Assembly: GCA_002344785.1 (NCBI GenBank)
Contig: DDUL01000020.1
Location: 1-31,238, forward strand
Direction of reading: 5' to 3'
DNA length: 31,238 bases
Source: Bdellovibrionaceae bacterium UBA2339
GTDB taxonomy: Bacteria; Bdellovibrionota; Bdellovibrionia; Bdellovibrionales; JAMPXM01
Shown: piece after piece, positions 7,564 through 15,581 of the stretch
How positions within the stretch are numbered: the first letter of the stretch is position 1
Layout: each line of letters starts with the position of its first letter
Translations under genes and position numbers: made by a program
The notes under the pieces: generated by a model
The model's input: the letters and a program-made list of their open reading frames with translations, nothing else
Databases searched by the model: none
What the model was told of the DNA's origin: nothing

Positions 7564-8271
7564 TCAAATTCGCGCGATCAAACTCAGATTGCGACCCGCA
7601 GTTGCGCCATCGCGACGATAAGACGCGAGTGATGCCGTAGTTTTGGTGTCGTCCATGACTTCGTCGACGATCTGGACGCCGTGACTTGCCAGTTGAGCGC
7701 GAACAATCTCCGTAAGGTTCACATGGACCTTCTTTGGGTCTTGTAAGTGGGGGTCTTGTAAGTGGGGGTCTTGTAAGTGGTCCGTGCAGAGTGCTTCGAA
7801 GCGAGCTGTCGAATTTGCACGCTGGTAGGCTTGTTTCAAGAGTTCGGCGACATCGTCGCCGACCTCAAAACTTGTCCATTGAATATGTGGACCAATCCAC
7901 GCACGAAGTTGAGCCTTGTCAGTAAGTCGAAGCATTTGCCGAATAGTGTTGGTCACGATGTCGGTGGCAACGCCACGCCAGCCGGCATGAACCGCGGCGA
8001 CGAGGCCTCGCTCGCTGGACAACATCAGTGGCACGCAGTCCGCAGTCTTGATGAGCAGGGCGAGGTTCTGGGTCGCGGTGAAGTGAGCATCGCCTCGGCG
8101 CTCGATTTCAGGATCCGCGAGCAGAACAGTTGGCGAATGCACTTGTTCCAAGCTGGCCCACTTCAAATCAGGAAACAAGGATTGGAGTTTCGCACGATCC
8201 GTCTGGCGTTTGCCAAAGTAGACCAATAAATTGTCTTCGCGATGTAACCAACCATCATTCGTCTGAATCAT
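7564..8271 (-). CDS. pgeF: PgeF/YfiH-family purine nucleoside phosphorylase (polyphenol-oxidase-like fold)
   Basis: Cytosolic zinc-containing protein of the YfiH/YlmD family, reported to act on purine nucleosides and linked in some bacteria to editing of misincorporated residues in peptidoglycan. The metal and active-site set is present: His45 in LEQVHS, Cys79 in TADCVP and His95 in AVHAGWRG. VGDDV and the C-terminal SYRRDGATAGR are also seen. Two usual features are altered: the Cys pair after IGP is replaced by IGPHIQWTSFEVGDD, and the Cys-Thr motif before SYRRD is absent. The segment HLQDP occurs three times in a row, from an exact 15-bp triplication. The start overlaps the rluD-like gene by 17 bases, the classic rluD-pgeF arrangement. 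Confidence 0.9.
   Translation of the reverse strand: MIQTNDGWLHREDNLLVYFGKRQTDRAKLQSLFPDLKWASLEQVHSPTVLLADPEIERRGDAHFTATQNLALLIKTADCVPLMLSSERGLVAAVHAGWRGVATDIVTNTIRQMLRLTDKAQLRAWIGPHIQWTSFEVGDDVAELLKQAYQRANSTARFEALCTDHLQDPHLQDPHLQDPKKVHVNLTEIVRAQLASHGVQIVDEVMDDTKTTASLASYRRDGATAGRNLSLIARI
7736..7780. repeat. Three exact 15-bp tandem copies inside pgeF
   Basis: The unit GGGTCTTGTAAGTGG occurs three times without any difference at 7736-7750, 7751-7765 and 7766-7780. It is in frame and encodes HLQDP repeats on the minus strand, in a loop between the VGDDV region and the C-terminal strands. Perfect identity points to recent slippage. Confidence 0.97.
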
Positions 8272-9415
8272 CGTGGTCCTCCTCTATGGGTGCGCGGAGG
8301 TTCTGAAGCTTGGGCCAATTGTAATCAGAGAGCTTGGCGGCAAGCGAGTGTGAGTCGAGAGTCGGGTCATCTTGACTCGTCCAACGATCGATCATGTGTT
8401 GCGAATCAAACATTGGCCACTGCAAGTGCTCAATCAGAGGCCGGAGATCCGCAGGCCACGGAGAGCGAAATCTCAAAAACAAAGCGTCATTCACGTGAGG
8501 ATGTCGGAAGCCCAATTCAAAAGCGTGAAGCGCGAAGCGAGGAAGCTCACCGATTTGTTGGCGTAGCTTGACCGACTTTAAGCTCTTCAGTCGTCGATCT
8601 GCGCCATACAAAGTGTCGCCGATGATCGGATGTCCCGCCTCGGTGACATGGACGCGAATTTGATGCGTGCGACCTGTCTCGAGTTTGAGTTCAAGAAGTG
8701 AAAGTCCAGCGGGATGTGTCGCCAGCACGCGGTAGTGTGTGATGGCGAGTTTACCATTTGAAGGATCGGATACTGAGCGGCGCCGATCTTCGGGGTGTCG
8801 CTTGAGATGTGAAGTCCATGTTCCCGTGGCCGCTTTGGGTGTGCCAAAGACGACGGCTCGATAAATTCGATGTGTGAGTCGACGTTGAAACTGCAAGGAT
8901 AGAAATCTCTGCGCATGTTCGTTTCGCGCAATGACGATGAGGCCCGAAGTGTCTTTGTCGAGTCGGTGCACAAGGCCGGGGCGAAGCTCATGAAAGCCTT
9001 GAGAGAGGCCAATGGGTCGATCTGCAAGTGCGTAAAGAAGTGCGTTCACGAGAGTGTCTTGGGCGTGTCCATAGGCAGGATGAACCACAAGACCTGCAGG
9101 CTTTTCCACAACGAGTAGATCATCGTCTTCGTAAACGATTTGAATCGGAAAATCATATGGCACAAGCACATGCTTCGGAGTCTCGGGAATGTTGACGACC
9201 AACTGGTCGCCCTCCCGCACGATGTACGAGGACTTGGGCTCGACGCCATTCACCTTCACGAGTTGTCGTTGCAGGAGTCGCGATGCTTGAGAGCGACTGC
9301 CGATGTCGGGATGATTCGACAAGGCTTTGTCGATTCGCTGCTCGAGCATTTCTGTAGTCGCTGAAAATTCGAGAGTTCTAAAGCTCTCTCCCGGTTTCGG
9401 GACTTGAGAGCTCAT
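8255..9415 (-). CDS. rluD: RluA/RluD-family 23S rRNA pseudouridine synthase
   Basis: Converts specific uridines in RNA to pseudouridine; RluD-type enzymes act on helix 69 of 23S rRNA. An N-terminal S4 RNA-binding domain covers about residues 26-78 (SRSQASRLLQRQLVKVNGV). The catalytic domain has the family motif HRLDKDTSGLIVIA, with the catalytic Asp at 153, and later GRTHQIRVH. About 65 residues at the C-terminus, including an acidic EEDHDDSDE end, extend past the usual domain. Position directly before pgeF favours RluD over other RluA-class paralogues, but the exact target uridines are inferred. It overlaps the upstream J-like/HTH gene by four bases, so translation is likely coupled. Confidence 0.88.
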   Translation of the reverse strand: MSSQVPKPGESFRTLEFSATTEMLEQRIDKALSNHPDIGSRSQASRLLQRQLVKVNGVEPKSSYIVREGDQLVVNIPETPKHVLVPYDFPIQIVYEDDDLLVVEKPAGLVVHPAYGHAQDTLVNALLYALADRPIGLSQGFHELRPGLVHRLDKDTSGLIVIARNEHAQRFLSLQFQRRLTHRIYRAVVFGTPKAATGTWTSHLKRHPEDRRRSVSDPSNGKLAITHYRVLATHPAGLSLLELKLETGRTHQIRVHVTEAGHPIIGDTLYGADRRLKSLKSVKLRQQIGELPRFALHAFELGFRHPHVNDALFLRFRSPWPADLRPLIEHLQWPMFDSQHMIDRWTSQDDPTLDSHSLAAKLSDYNWPKLQNLRAPIEEDHDDSDE

Positions 9416-10377
9416 TTCTTGGACTGGTCCTTCACCATGCTGAGGTAAGAACCAACGACAAGCTTCTCATCCAAGCCGAGATGCTTTGCGATCTGCACCA
9501 AGAATCCACGCAAGAACACCGGCGCAGGAAGTGACCGCATGTCGTTGCCTTCGATAGCCAAGAGATAAGTCTTACCGATGCGTGAGGTCTCGCTGAGTTT
9601 ATCCATCGGAATTCCGCGATACTCGCGCACCATCTTCAAGAACGGTCCGTCGTAAACAGTCTGCTGAGCGATCTTGGCTTCCATTTCCGCGTCGACTTTA
9701 TAGGTCGCAAGCGGCAATTTCACATGCCCGGCAGGAACAGCCGTTGGCGCGGAAGCTTCTCGGCGTCGAACTGTGAAGTCGTCGCCAGCGACCATGACGC
9801 TTCCTTGTGGGCGCGGGCCGCCTGTGGCCTCGGCCGCAGAGGATTCAAAATGCTCTTCGCGCCGAAATGCCGCATCCATGGCGGATGCACCACTCACATC
9901 TGAATTAAAATTCGAAGCCTGCGCCGCAGGCTGTGTCGGTGAAGACATCGCGGGCACTACGCTCAAAGGTGGCGAATCGAACTGTTGGTGATCCGTTGAG
10001 CCGGGAATCGATGGATCAGGCACCATGAAATCAGGAAGTGCGGCGTGATCCGGCTCAGGACTGTTCGGTGTCGCGATCGACATGGGCGCAGCTTTTCCGA
10101 ACGGCGCGGCCATCGCCATGCTGTGCAGTCCCGCCTTCAACAAAGTGTCATCGTAGGATTTTCGGAGAGCGTGATTGCCGAGGATCGCGTAGGCCTCTTC
10201 CACCATGCGCAAAAGCTCGCGCGCTTCATCACGCGAGAACATCGAATAAAGTGCGGGGTTGTCTTGTGAATATGTCGTCTTCGCGCGCTGATAAGCTCGG
10301 TGAATTTCGTTCTGAGGCGCATCGGGTGCGACCTCGAGAACTTCGTAGTAATTCATGCCATCTCTCATGCCAAACAT
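9412..10377 (-). CDS. Degenerate J-domain protein with C-terminal RodZ-type helix-turn-helix
   Basis: Soluble two-domain protein of 321 residues. Residues 9-80 look like a DnaJ J-domain (YYEVLEVAPDA, then AYAILGN and RKSYDD), but the HPD tripeptide needed to stimulate DnaK is missing; QDNP stands in its place at 38-41. Residues 90-235 are Pro/Ala/Ser-rich and probably disordered. Residues 244-311 form a RodZ-like HTH_25 domain (FLKMVREYRGIPMDKLSE, then FLRGFLVQIAKHLGLDE). No membrane segment is present, unlike true RodZ. An internal ATG at 10356 (MNYYEVLE) is a plausible alternative start. It begins six bases after the MinD-like gene stop and overlaps the rluD-like gene, so it sits inside this operon. 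It may be a scaffold or regulator working with the ATPase; function not established. Confidence 0.85.
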   Translation of the reverse strand: MFGMRDGMNYYEVLEVAPDAPQNEIHRAYQRAKTTYSQDNPALYSMFSRDEARELLRMVEEAYAILGNHALRKSYDDTLLKAGLHSMAMAAPFGKAAPMSIATPNSPEPDHAALPDFMVPDPSIPGSTDHQQFDSPPLSVVPAMSSPTQPAAQASNFNSDVSGASAMDAAFRREEHFESSAAEATGGPRPQGSVMVAGDDFTVRRREASAPTAVPAGHVKLPLATYKVDAEMEAKIAQQTVYDGPFLKMVREYRGIPMDKLSETSRIGKTYLLAIEGNDMRSLPAPVFLRGFLVQIAKHLGLDEKLVVGSYLSMVKDQSKK

Positions 10378-10383
10378 GTCATC

Positions 10384-11355
10384 TTATATGACGGCACGAA
10401 GCGCGGTGGGATTCAACAGGTTCTTGGTTGTCTGCATGAACTGACCAACGATGCTGGAGTACGGATACTCCACCACCAAGGGGCGACGCTTGCGCAGCGA
10501 CTGCCACACGGCGTTATCGTGGTCGATGTAGCCGAGGTAGTTGGCTTCGATTCCAAAATATTTTTTGCAGACGCTCTTCATCGAATGACCAAGATCAATA
10601 TCTTGTCGAGTTCGCACTTGATTGAGCAAAACCTGGATCTGGAAGTCGGAAATTTTTTGCGCCAAGCGCATGCCCGCTTCGGGATTTGACTGAGCGATAA
10701 AGCGAAGCAAATCCGCGGGTGAGCGAATGCCATGTTGATTGCGCGAATCCATTGCGGCTTCGATCAAGGACTGAATTCCCAACTCCGACTCAGCTTGCCG
10801 CAGCTTTCTGTAGAAGCTGGATTTCATGAATCGGTAGGCGTTCTCAATCGAAGTCGGTTCCGGAGTAACGGCAACAATCTTCTGATCGGCCGCGAGGAAA
10901 AAATCGAGCGTCGTCTCGCTGGTACCGGCGCCGAGATCCAAAATCACATAGGGCGTGGACAGTCCGCGAAGTGCGGTGATGAGTCGGCCCTTGGCGTTGC
11001 GATTCATGTCTGCGATGTTGAGCGCGTCGTTGAATCCCGAAATGAACTTGAGACCCGCGATCTCGGTGTTCGCCGCGATTTGATTTAAGTCCGTCACGCG
11101 TCCTGAGACGAAGTCCGACAAAGTTTGATTGGGAATTTTGATACCGAGGCAGGTGTGCAGGTTCGCACTTCCCAAATCCAAATCCACAAGCGTCACGGGT
11201 TTACCCATGCGTGTGAGGCAGATCGCGAGCGAAGAGCTGATGAAGCTTTTGCCAATACCGCCCTTGCCGCCGCCGATGGCCCAAACCACGTTGGGCATGC
11301 CTGGCGTGGAGGCTTGCGGTGCTGAGCTAAACTGATTCCAAGTTGAGTTGCTCAT
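10384..11355 (-). CDS. MinD/ParA-family P-loop ATPase (FlhG-like)
   Basis: Deviant Walker A ATPase of 323 residues. It has GGGKGGIGKS at 28-37, with the signature Lys31 and the P-loop Lys36, the switch segment LVDLDLGSANLHTCLG, and a later VILDLGAGTSETTLDFFLAAD with VTPEPTSIENAYR. These match MinD/FlhG-type ATPases that position cell structures or assemble complexes. Unlike cell-division MinD, no clear amphipathic membrane-targeting helix with MinE/MinC context is seen, and no flagellar genes flank it. The start at 11355 is chosen because it lies 27 bases after tsaB and has GAGGG just upstream; the longer frame to 11544 would run far into tsaB and shows no protein-like sequence. The pair with the J-like/HTH gene suggests a shared function. 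Confidence 0.87.
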   Translation of the reverse strand: MSNSTWNQFSSAPQASTPGMPNVVWAIGGGKGGIGKSFISSSLAICLTRMGKPVTLVDLDLGSANLHTCLGIKIPNQTLSDFVSGRVTDLNQIAANTEIAGLKFISGFNDALNIADMNRNAKGRLITALRGLSTPYVILDLGAGTSETTLDFFLAADQKIVAVTPEPTSIENAYRFMKSSFYRKLRQAESELGIQSLIEAAMDSRNQHGIRSPADLLRFIAQSNPEAGMRLAQKISDFQIQVLLNQVRTRQDIDLGHSMKSVCKKYFGIEANYLGYIDHDNAVWQSLRKRRPLVVEYPYSSIVGQFMQTTKNLLNPTALRAVI

Positions 11356-11381
11356 GTCCCTCGATGTCGAGTCGCACGAAT

Positions 11382-12143
11382 TCAGGCGCGATCTGACATC
11401 TTCTCTTCGGCTCCGCTGCCGCGAAGATAAAGAGGCTGGGCGAGTTGCCAATGAAACTTCTGGACCAAAGCCGCAGTCGTTGTGAGGCCAGACTGGCGAA
11501 TTTGTTCGGCTGCGATCCGCGCGACAAAGGTTGCCTGCGGCCAATCCAACTCGGCAGCTACCGAGGTCCGACGAAAACTTGGTTTGAAACCACGAATGTA
11601 CTCTTCAAAATCCATACGAGCTGGACCTAAGACGAGGTTCTCCTTCCGGCTTTTGCCGTCGAGCGCTTCGAGTCGCCCGACAAGTTCTTGCAGCTCCAGC
11701 GCCTCCGGTGCTTCGCCATCGATACTCACAAAGTACAAATTCATCTGCGCCGGAATGATCGCGGTGACTCGGGCTTGCGGAAGCGCCGCTCGCCCTGCGG
11801 CGACCAGCGCATCTGTCGTGCGGACGGCAATCAGCGGAACGCCCGGCGGAGTAGCGCCCGCAAGAGGCTGTGACAAAGTCCATGCGATCGCGCGGAATGC
11901 GTTCAAGCCAACTCGAATGCCCGTGAAAGACCCGGGACCCACGCCACAGGCTAATGCGCCAATCTCTTGCCAGCTCCCAACAAGCTCGCGAGATTTCTCA
12001 ATCGCGATCGTGAGATGTTCGGCGTGACTGCTCGAGCGAGTCCACGACGAAGTCGCCCACACGCGCTCGGTGATCTCGCTCGGGGATTCGACGAGCGAGA
12101 GGCTTCCGTGCGTCGTACAAGTTTCAATGGCGAGAATCTTCAA
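11382..12143 (-). CDS. tsaB: tRNA threonylcarbamoyladenosine biosynthesis protein TsaB
   Basis: TsaB partners TsaD and TsaE to form the t6A modification at position 37 of ANN-decoding tRNAs. The N-terminus ILAIETCTTHGSLSLV begins the actin-like ATPase fold, and GVGPGSFTGIRVGLNAFR is the family signature. The C-terminal half is more divergent, as usual for the family. A TTG start at 12143 is preferred. It puts the start one codon before the ILAIET strand, as in known homologues, falls 17 bases past the rseP stop, and has GGA about eight bases upstream. An ATG at 12200 would add 19 residues and overlap rseP by 41 bases. TsaD and TsaE are not in this window. Confidence 0.88.
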   Translation of the reverse strand: MKILAIETCTTHGSLSLVESPSEITERVWATSSWTRSSSHAEHLTIAIEKSRELVGSWQEIGALACGVGPGSFTGIRVGLNAFRAIAWTLSQPLAGATPPGVPLIAVRTTDALVAAGRAALPQARVTAIIPAQMNLYFVSIDGEAPEALELQELVGRLEALDGKSRKENLVLGPARMDFEEYIRGFKPSFRRTSVAAELDWPQATFVARIAAEQIRQSGLTTTAALVQKFHWQLAQPLYLRGSGAEEKMSDRA

Positions 12144-12159
12144 TTCGATTCCAAACCGC

Positions 12160-13857
12160 TCAGCGGAAAATGAGCCGAGTGATGTCGTTGTAGAGCGCAA
12201 ACACCATCAGGCCGACCAATAGGGCGGCGCCAACTTTCTGCGCCAGCTCGAGCTTTTTCATGCTCAGTGGTGCGCCACGAATGGCCTCGAGCGAGTAGAA
12301 AATCAGATGTCCACCGTCGAGCACGGGAACCGGCAGCAAGTTCAGAACGAACAAGTTGATCGAGATCACCGCCATCGCCAAGAAGAACTGATCGATGCCC
12401 GAGCTCCATGAGCGTTTGGCCATCGCGCCGATCGACAAAATGCCGCCAATATTCTTCGACGAGACTTCGCCTTGGAAAAGTCGGACAAAGCCGACGACCA
12501 CGGCGTTCGACATCTCCCAACTTCGTTCAATACCGCGCTCAAGTGCGGCAACGGGATTTCCGGTGCGCTTTTCGAAGACCTTGGGCTCTTCGTAATCAAT
12601 GAGTGGCATGAAGCCGATTTCGAAGCGAACTTCTTCTTGGCCGCGCGAATTCATGCGCTTCTTCACATCCGGCTTGATCTCAAGCGGCGTCGACCGTCCG
12701 TTGCGAAGCAGCCCAAACGCGACGGGCGTTTCGCCCTTGCTCGCCTGAATCAACTTTTGGACTTCCGCAAAGCTCGCCACGCTTTCGCCGTTGACGGTGA
12801 CAATCTTATCGCCGCGCTGAAGGCCGGCCTTGGCGGCGGGCGTGTCCTTCACGACACGCGCGACATACATTTCAGGAGAATCCAGACCCAAAGCCTGAAG
12901 CGCCTCAAGGCCAGATTGTCCGCGCGCCGAAGCTGGAATTTCGACGGTGAACTTGGAGGTCTGATATTTGATGTCGTCGAGAGAGCCTTCTTCCAAGGCC
13001 TCAAGTAAGCCGCGTTTGACTTCGATCTCGACACGATCGCTCGACATGAAGCTGCCGATCACGCTCAACATCTCCCGCTTGCGATGAATGGGCGTGCTGT
13101 TGAGTTTGACGATTTGATCGCCTGTGCGCAGACCCGCGCGGCCAGCAGCGGACTCGGCCGAACGAACGGCGATGACCGAACTGGTCGAGTAGGGAGTCAG
13201 CCCTTCGATCTGTCCAGCTTCGCGATTCCACGCCAAGGGATTGGGATTGGGCCCGACGCTGGCGACCACTTCGAGCGTCTCTGGAGTGCCGTTCTCTCGC
13301 AGCAATTCAAAACGTAGGGTTTTGCCGCCACGGTCCGCGATGCTTCGCTCAAGTTCAGACCAAGTCTGAATTTGTGTCGTGTCGATGCCGGTGATGGTAT
13401 CGCCGGGCATGAAGCCCGCCGCCGCAGCGGGGCTCTTCGGATCGAGGTCGCCGACCACAGGCATCAGCGACTTCTCGCCCATCAACGCAATCGCCGCATA
13501 CAACACCACGGCGAAGAACAAATTCATCAGCGGACCCGCCAACACGATCGCGATTCGCTGACCAACAGGTTTGTGCAAGAACGAGCCGGCACGATCTTCG
13601 TCCGACAATTCTGCAGAAGGATCGTCACCGAACATTTTGACGTAACCGCCGAGGGGAATCGCCGAAATGCAATACTCAGTGTCGCCGCGACGAAAACTAA
13701 AGAGTTTCTTGCCAAATCCCAAGCTGAAAACTTCGACGCGTACTTTGTAGTACTTCGCCACAAGAAAGTGACCCAGTTCATGGACGAAGATCAGTAGGCC
13801 GAGAAGAATGATCGTGGGGACAATGACTGAAAATAGATCTGGCATATGCTTCATCAT
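12160..13857 (-). CDS. rseP: Site-2 intramembrane metalloprotease RseP with three PDZ domains
   Basis: Inner-membrane zinc protease of the M50 family that releases anti-sigma factors during envelope stress. The zinc motif HELGH is at 26-30 in the first membrane segment, and the third zinc ligand lies in the LPVPVLDGGH motif near residue 510. Three PDZ-like units are visible, each with an AG-x-x-x-GD-x-I core, at about 131-205, 226-300 and 328-400. E. coli RseP has two and about 450 residues, so the 565 residues here fit one added PDZ. M5 (MPDLF) is an equally possible start. The gene follows cdsA after 142 bases; dxr, often found between them, is absent from this spot. No rseA/rpoE is visible here. 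Confidence 0.93.
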   Translation of the reverse strand: MMKHMPDLFSVIVPTIILLGLLIFVHELGHFLVAKYYKVRVEVFSLGFGKKLFSFRRGDTEYCISAIPLGGYVKMFGDDPSAELSDEDRAGSFLHKPVGQRIAIVLAGPLMNLFFAVVLYAAIALMGEKSLMPVVGDLDPKSPAAAAGFMPGDTITGIDTTQIQTWSELERSIADRGGKTLRFELLRENGTPETLEVVASVGPNPNPLAWNREAGQIEGLTPYSTSSVIAVRSAESAAGRAGLRTGDQIVKLNSTPIHRKREMLSVIGSFMSSDRVEIEVKRGLLEALEEGSLDDIKYQTSKFTVEIPASARGQSGLEALQALGLDSPEMYVARVVKDTPAAKAGLQRGDKIVTVNGESVASFAEVQKLIQASKGETPVAFGLLRNGRSTPLEIKPDVKKRMNSRGQEEVRFEIGFMPLIDYEEPKVFEKRTGNPVAALERGIERSWEMSNAVVVGFVRLFQGEVSSKNIGGILSIGAMAKRSWSSGIDQFFLAMAVISINLFVLNLLPVPVLDGGHLIFYSLEAIRGAPLSMKKLELAQKVGAALLVGLMVFALYNDITRLIFR

Positions 13858-13999
13858 AGGCGAGCAGTTGGTGGCGAGCCAGTTATTTTGCTGAAAGTTC
13901 AGGCTTCAATAAGCTCTCGATGACATCGACTTTTTTGCAGCACCGGGACCACATTTGTGTCTAATTTGCGGCTGCTCCTCGACGCCGTCCAAATTCTGA

Positions 14000-14830
14000 T
14001 CAGCTCTCGCTAAAATGCAGGAGCAAATGCACCAGACTAAAGTAGACGGGAGCGGCGAACAGCACACCATCAAGCCGATCCAGCATGCCGCCATGACCAG
14101 GCATGATGTGCCCCGAGTCTTTCACTTCAGCGACCCGCTTCAGCATCGATTCGACCAGGTCGCCAATTTGAGCGAAGGCACCTGACACGATTGCAACGGC
14201 GACCATGGCGGGAGTTGATAAAACTGAAGTCAGTTCAAAGGGCGCATACTGAGCGATCACGACGCCCGCCAACGCCGAACCCAAAAGTCCGCCGATGGAG
14301 CCTTCGATTGTTTTCTTGGGGGACACAGCCTCAAGCAATTTGCGTCGTCCCAGAAAACGTCCCGTGATGTAGGCCATGGTGTCGCCAGCAAACACGATGG
14401 CGAGCAACCCGAAAAACCAAATGTCGCCGTCTTCGAGGCGGAGCAGTCGGATCGCCAGTGAAGGGAAGACACCGACATAGAGCAGACCCATGAGGCCAGC
14501 GCCCTGATAGTGAAACGCGGGTTGGAGATCGCCCTTGCGTGACACCGTGAGGAGCACGATCGCAAGAAAGTAAACGGCAGCCTGAGCGATCGCTGCGGTG
14601 GGAACATCCATAAATACTGAGGCCACAACAAGCAGCCCACAGAGTGCTTGGAAGGACCACTTGAGTGTCGGTGGCGTCTGCGGCGTTTTAAATGCCAGTT
14701 TGGAATACTCGTAAACACAAATGAAGGCGACGCCGAAACTCAAAAGCATCAGGCCATGGATTTCGAAGAACCAATAGATTGCGATGAATGCGAACACAGC
14801 GATCAAGGCCGAAAGCGTTCGAATTCTCAT
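14000..14830 (-). CDS. cdsA: Phosphatidate cytidylyltransferase
   Basis: Integral membrane enzyme that makes CDP-diacylglycerol from phosphatidate and CTP, the branch point of phospholipid synthesis. The family signature is complete in the last third: SMLKRVAEVKDSGHIMPGHGG followed by MLDRLDG. Multiple hydrophobic segments fill the N-terminal two thirds (starting LIAVFAFIAIYWF). Length 276 is normal. The ATG overlaps the uppS stop by four bases, implying coupled translation. Confidence 0.93.
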   Translation of the reverse strand: MRIRTLSALIAVFAFIAIYWFFEIHGLMLLSFGVAFICVYEYSKLAFKTPQTPPTLKWSFQALCGLLVVASVFMDVPTAAIAQAAVYFLAIVLLTVSRKGDLQPAFHYQGAGLMGLLYVGVFPSLAIRLLRLEDGDIWFFGLLAIVFAGDTMAYITGRFLGRRKLLEAVSPKKTIEGSIGGLLGSALAGVVIAQYAPFELTSVLSTPAMVAVAIVSGAFAQIGDLVESMLKRVAEVKDSGHIMPGHGGMLDRLDGVLFAAPVYFSLVHLLLHFSES

Positions 14831-15567
14831 ACCGTCGCCGGACTCTCAGCGTGCGAGGAGACTTTGCCAAAACGTCGTTCGCGTTGGCTGTACCAAGCCA
14901 AGGCCTCAAGTAACTTTTCACGTGAAAAATCGGGCCACAGTGTCGGCAACACCAAGAACTCCGCGTAGGCGTTTTGCCAGAGGAGAAAGTTCGACAGGCG
15001 CGACTCGCCGCTGGTGCGGATCACTAAATCTGGGTCGGGCTGGCCTGCCGTCGCCAAATGGGCCGCGACACAATTTTCATCGATTTGCAGTGGATCGAGT
15101 TCCCCGGCTGCAACCTTCAGGGCGATTTGCCGAGTGGCTTCGACCAAATCTTGTCGGCCACCATAACTGAGGGCGAAGGTGAGTAAAAGACCCGTACAGT
15201 GCGCCGTATCCGCGATGGTCTTATCGACCTCAGCGCGCACACTTGCGGGAAGCCGATCCAACTCGCCAATCGCGCGAAAGCGAATATTGTTTTTGATCAG
15301 TGTCTCACGTTCGCGCCGGAGATGGCGCGAAAGCAGAGCCATCAAGAAGGAAACTTCTTCGAGTGGGCGCAGCCAGTTTTCTGTGCTGAACGCATACAGT
15401 GTGAGATTCTCAATCCCCAGCTCAGCACAAGCCTCAATGGTCTCACGCGCGATCCGAGCTCCTCGCAAATGTCCGAACGTGCGCGGTCGTCGACGCAGTT
15501 CGGCCCAGCGGCCGTTACCGTCCATGATGATCGCGACATGTCGAGGTTGTGAAGAGCTTGGGTCCAC
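14827..15567 (-). CDS. uppS: Undecaprenyl diphosphate synthase
   Basis: Cis-prenyltransferase that builds the C55 lipid carrier for peptidoglycan and O-antigen from FPP and IPP. HVAIIMDGNGRWA holds the catalytic Asp16; GHLRGA and LTLYAFSTENWLRP are the next conserved blocks. The C-terminal DLVIRTSGESRLSNFLLWQ and FWPDF-like TLWPDFSREKL complete the family pattern. Length 246 is typical. It lies 15 bases after frr and overlaps cdsA by four bases. Confidence 0.95.
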   Translation of the reverse strand: MDPSSSQPRHVAIIMDGNGRWAELRRRPRTFGHLRGARIARETIEACAELGIENLTLYAFSTENWLRPLEEVSFLMALLSRHLRRERETLIKNNIRFRAIGELDRLPASVRAEVDKTIADTAHCTGLLLTFALSYGGRQDLVEATRQIALKVAAGELDPLQIDENCVAAHLATAGQPDPDLVIRTSGESRLSNFLLWQNAYAEFLVLPTLWPDFSREKLLEALAWYSQRERRFGKVSSHAESPATV

Positions 15568-15581
15568 GTTCTTTCTCGAAG

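Noticed and set aside
7736..7780. Short CRISPR or attachment-site repeats
   Set aside because: Three back-to-back in-frame copies inside a conserved gene; no spacers and no integrase nearby.
11356..11544. 63-residue N-terminal extension of the MinD-like ATPase
   Set aside because: It lies inside tsaB, has no conserved pattern, and an ATG with GAGGG upstream starts right before the ATPase fold.
13906..14094. Possible small gene between cdsA and rseP
   Set aside because: It overlaps the 3' end of cdsA and has no ribosome site or conserved pattern.
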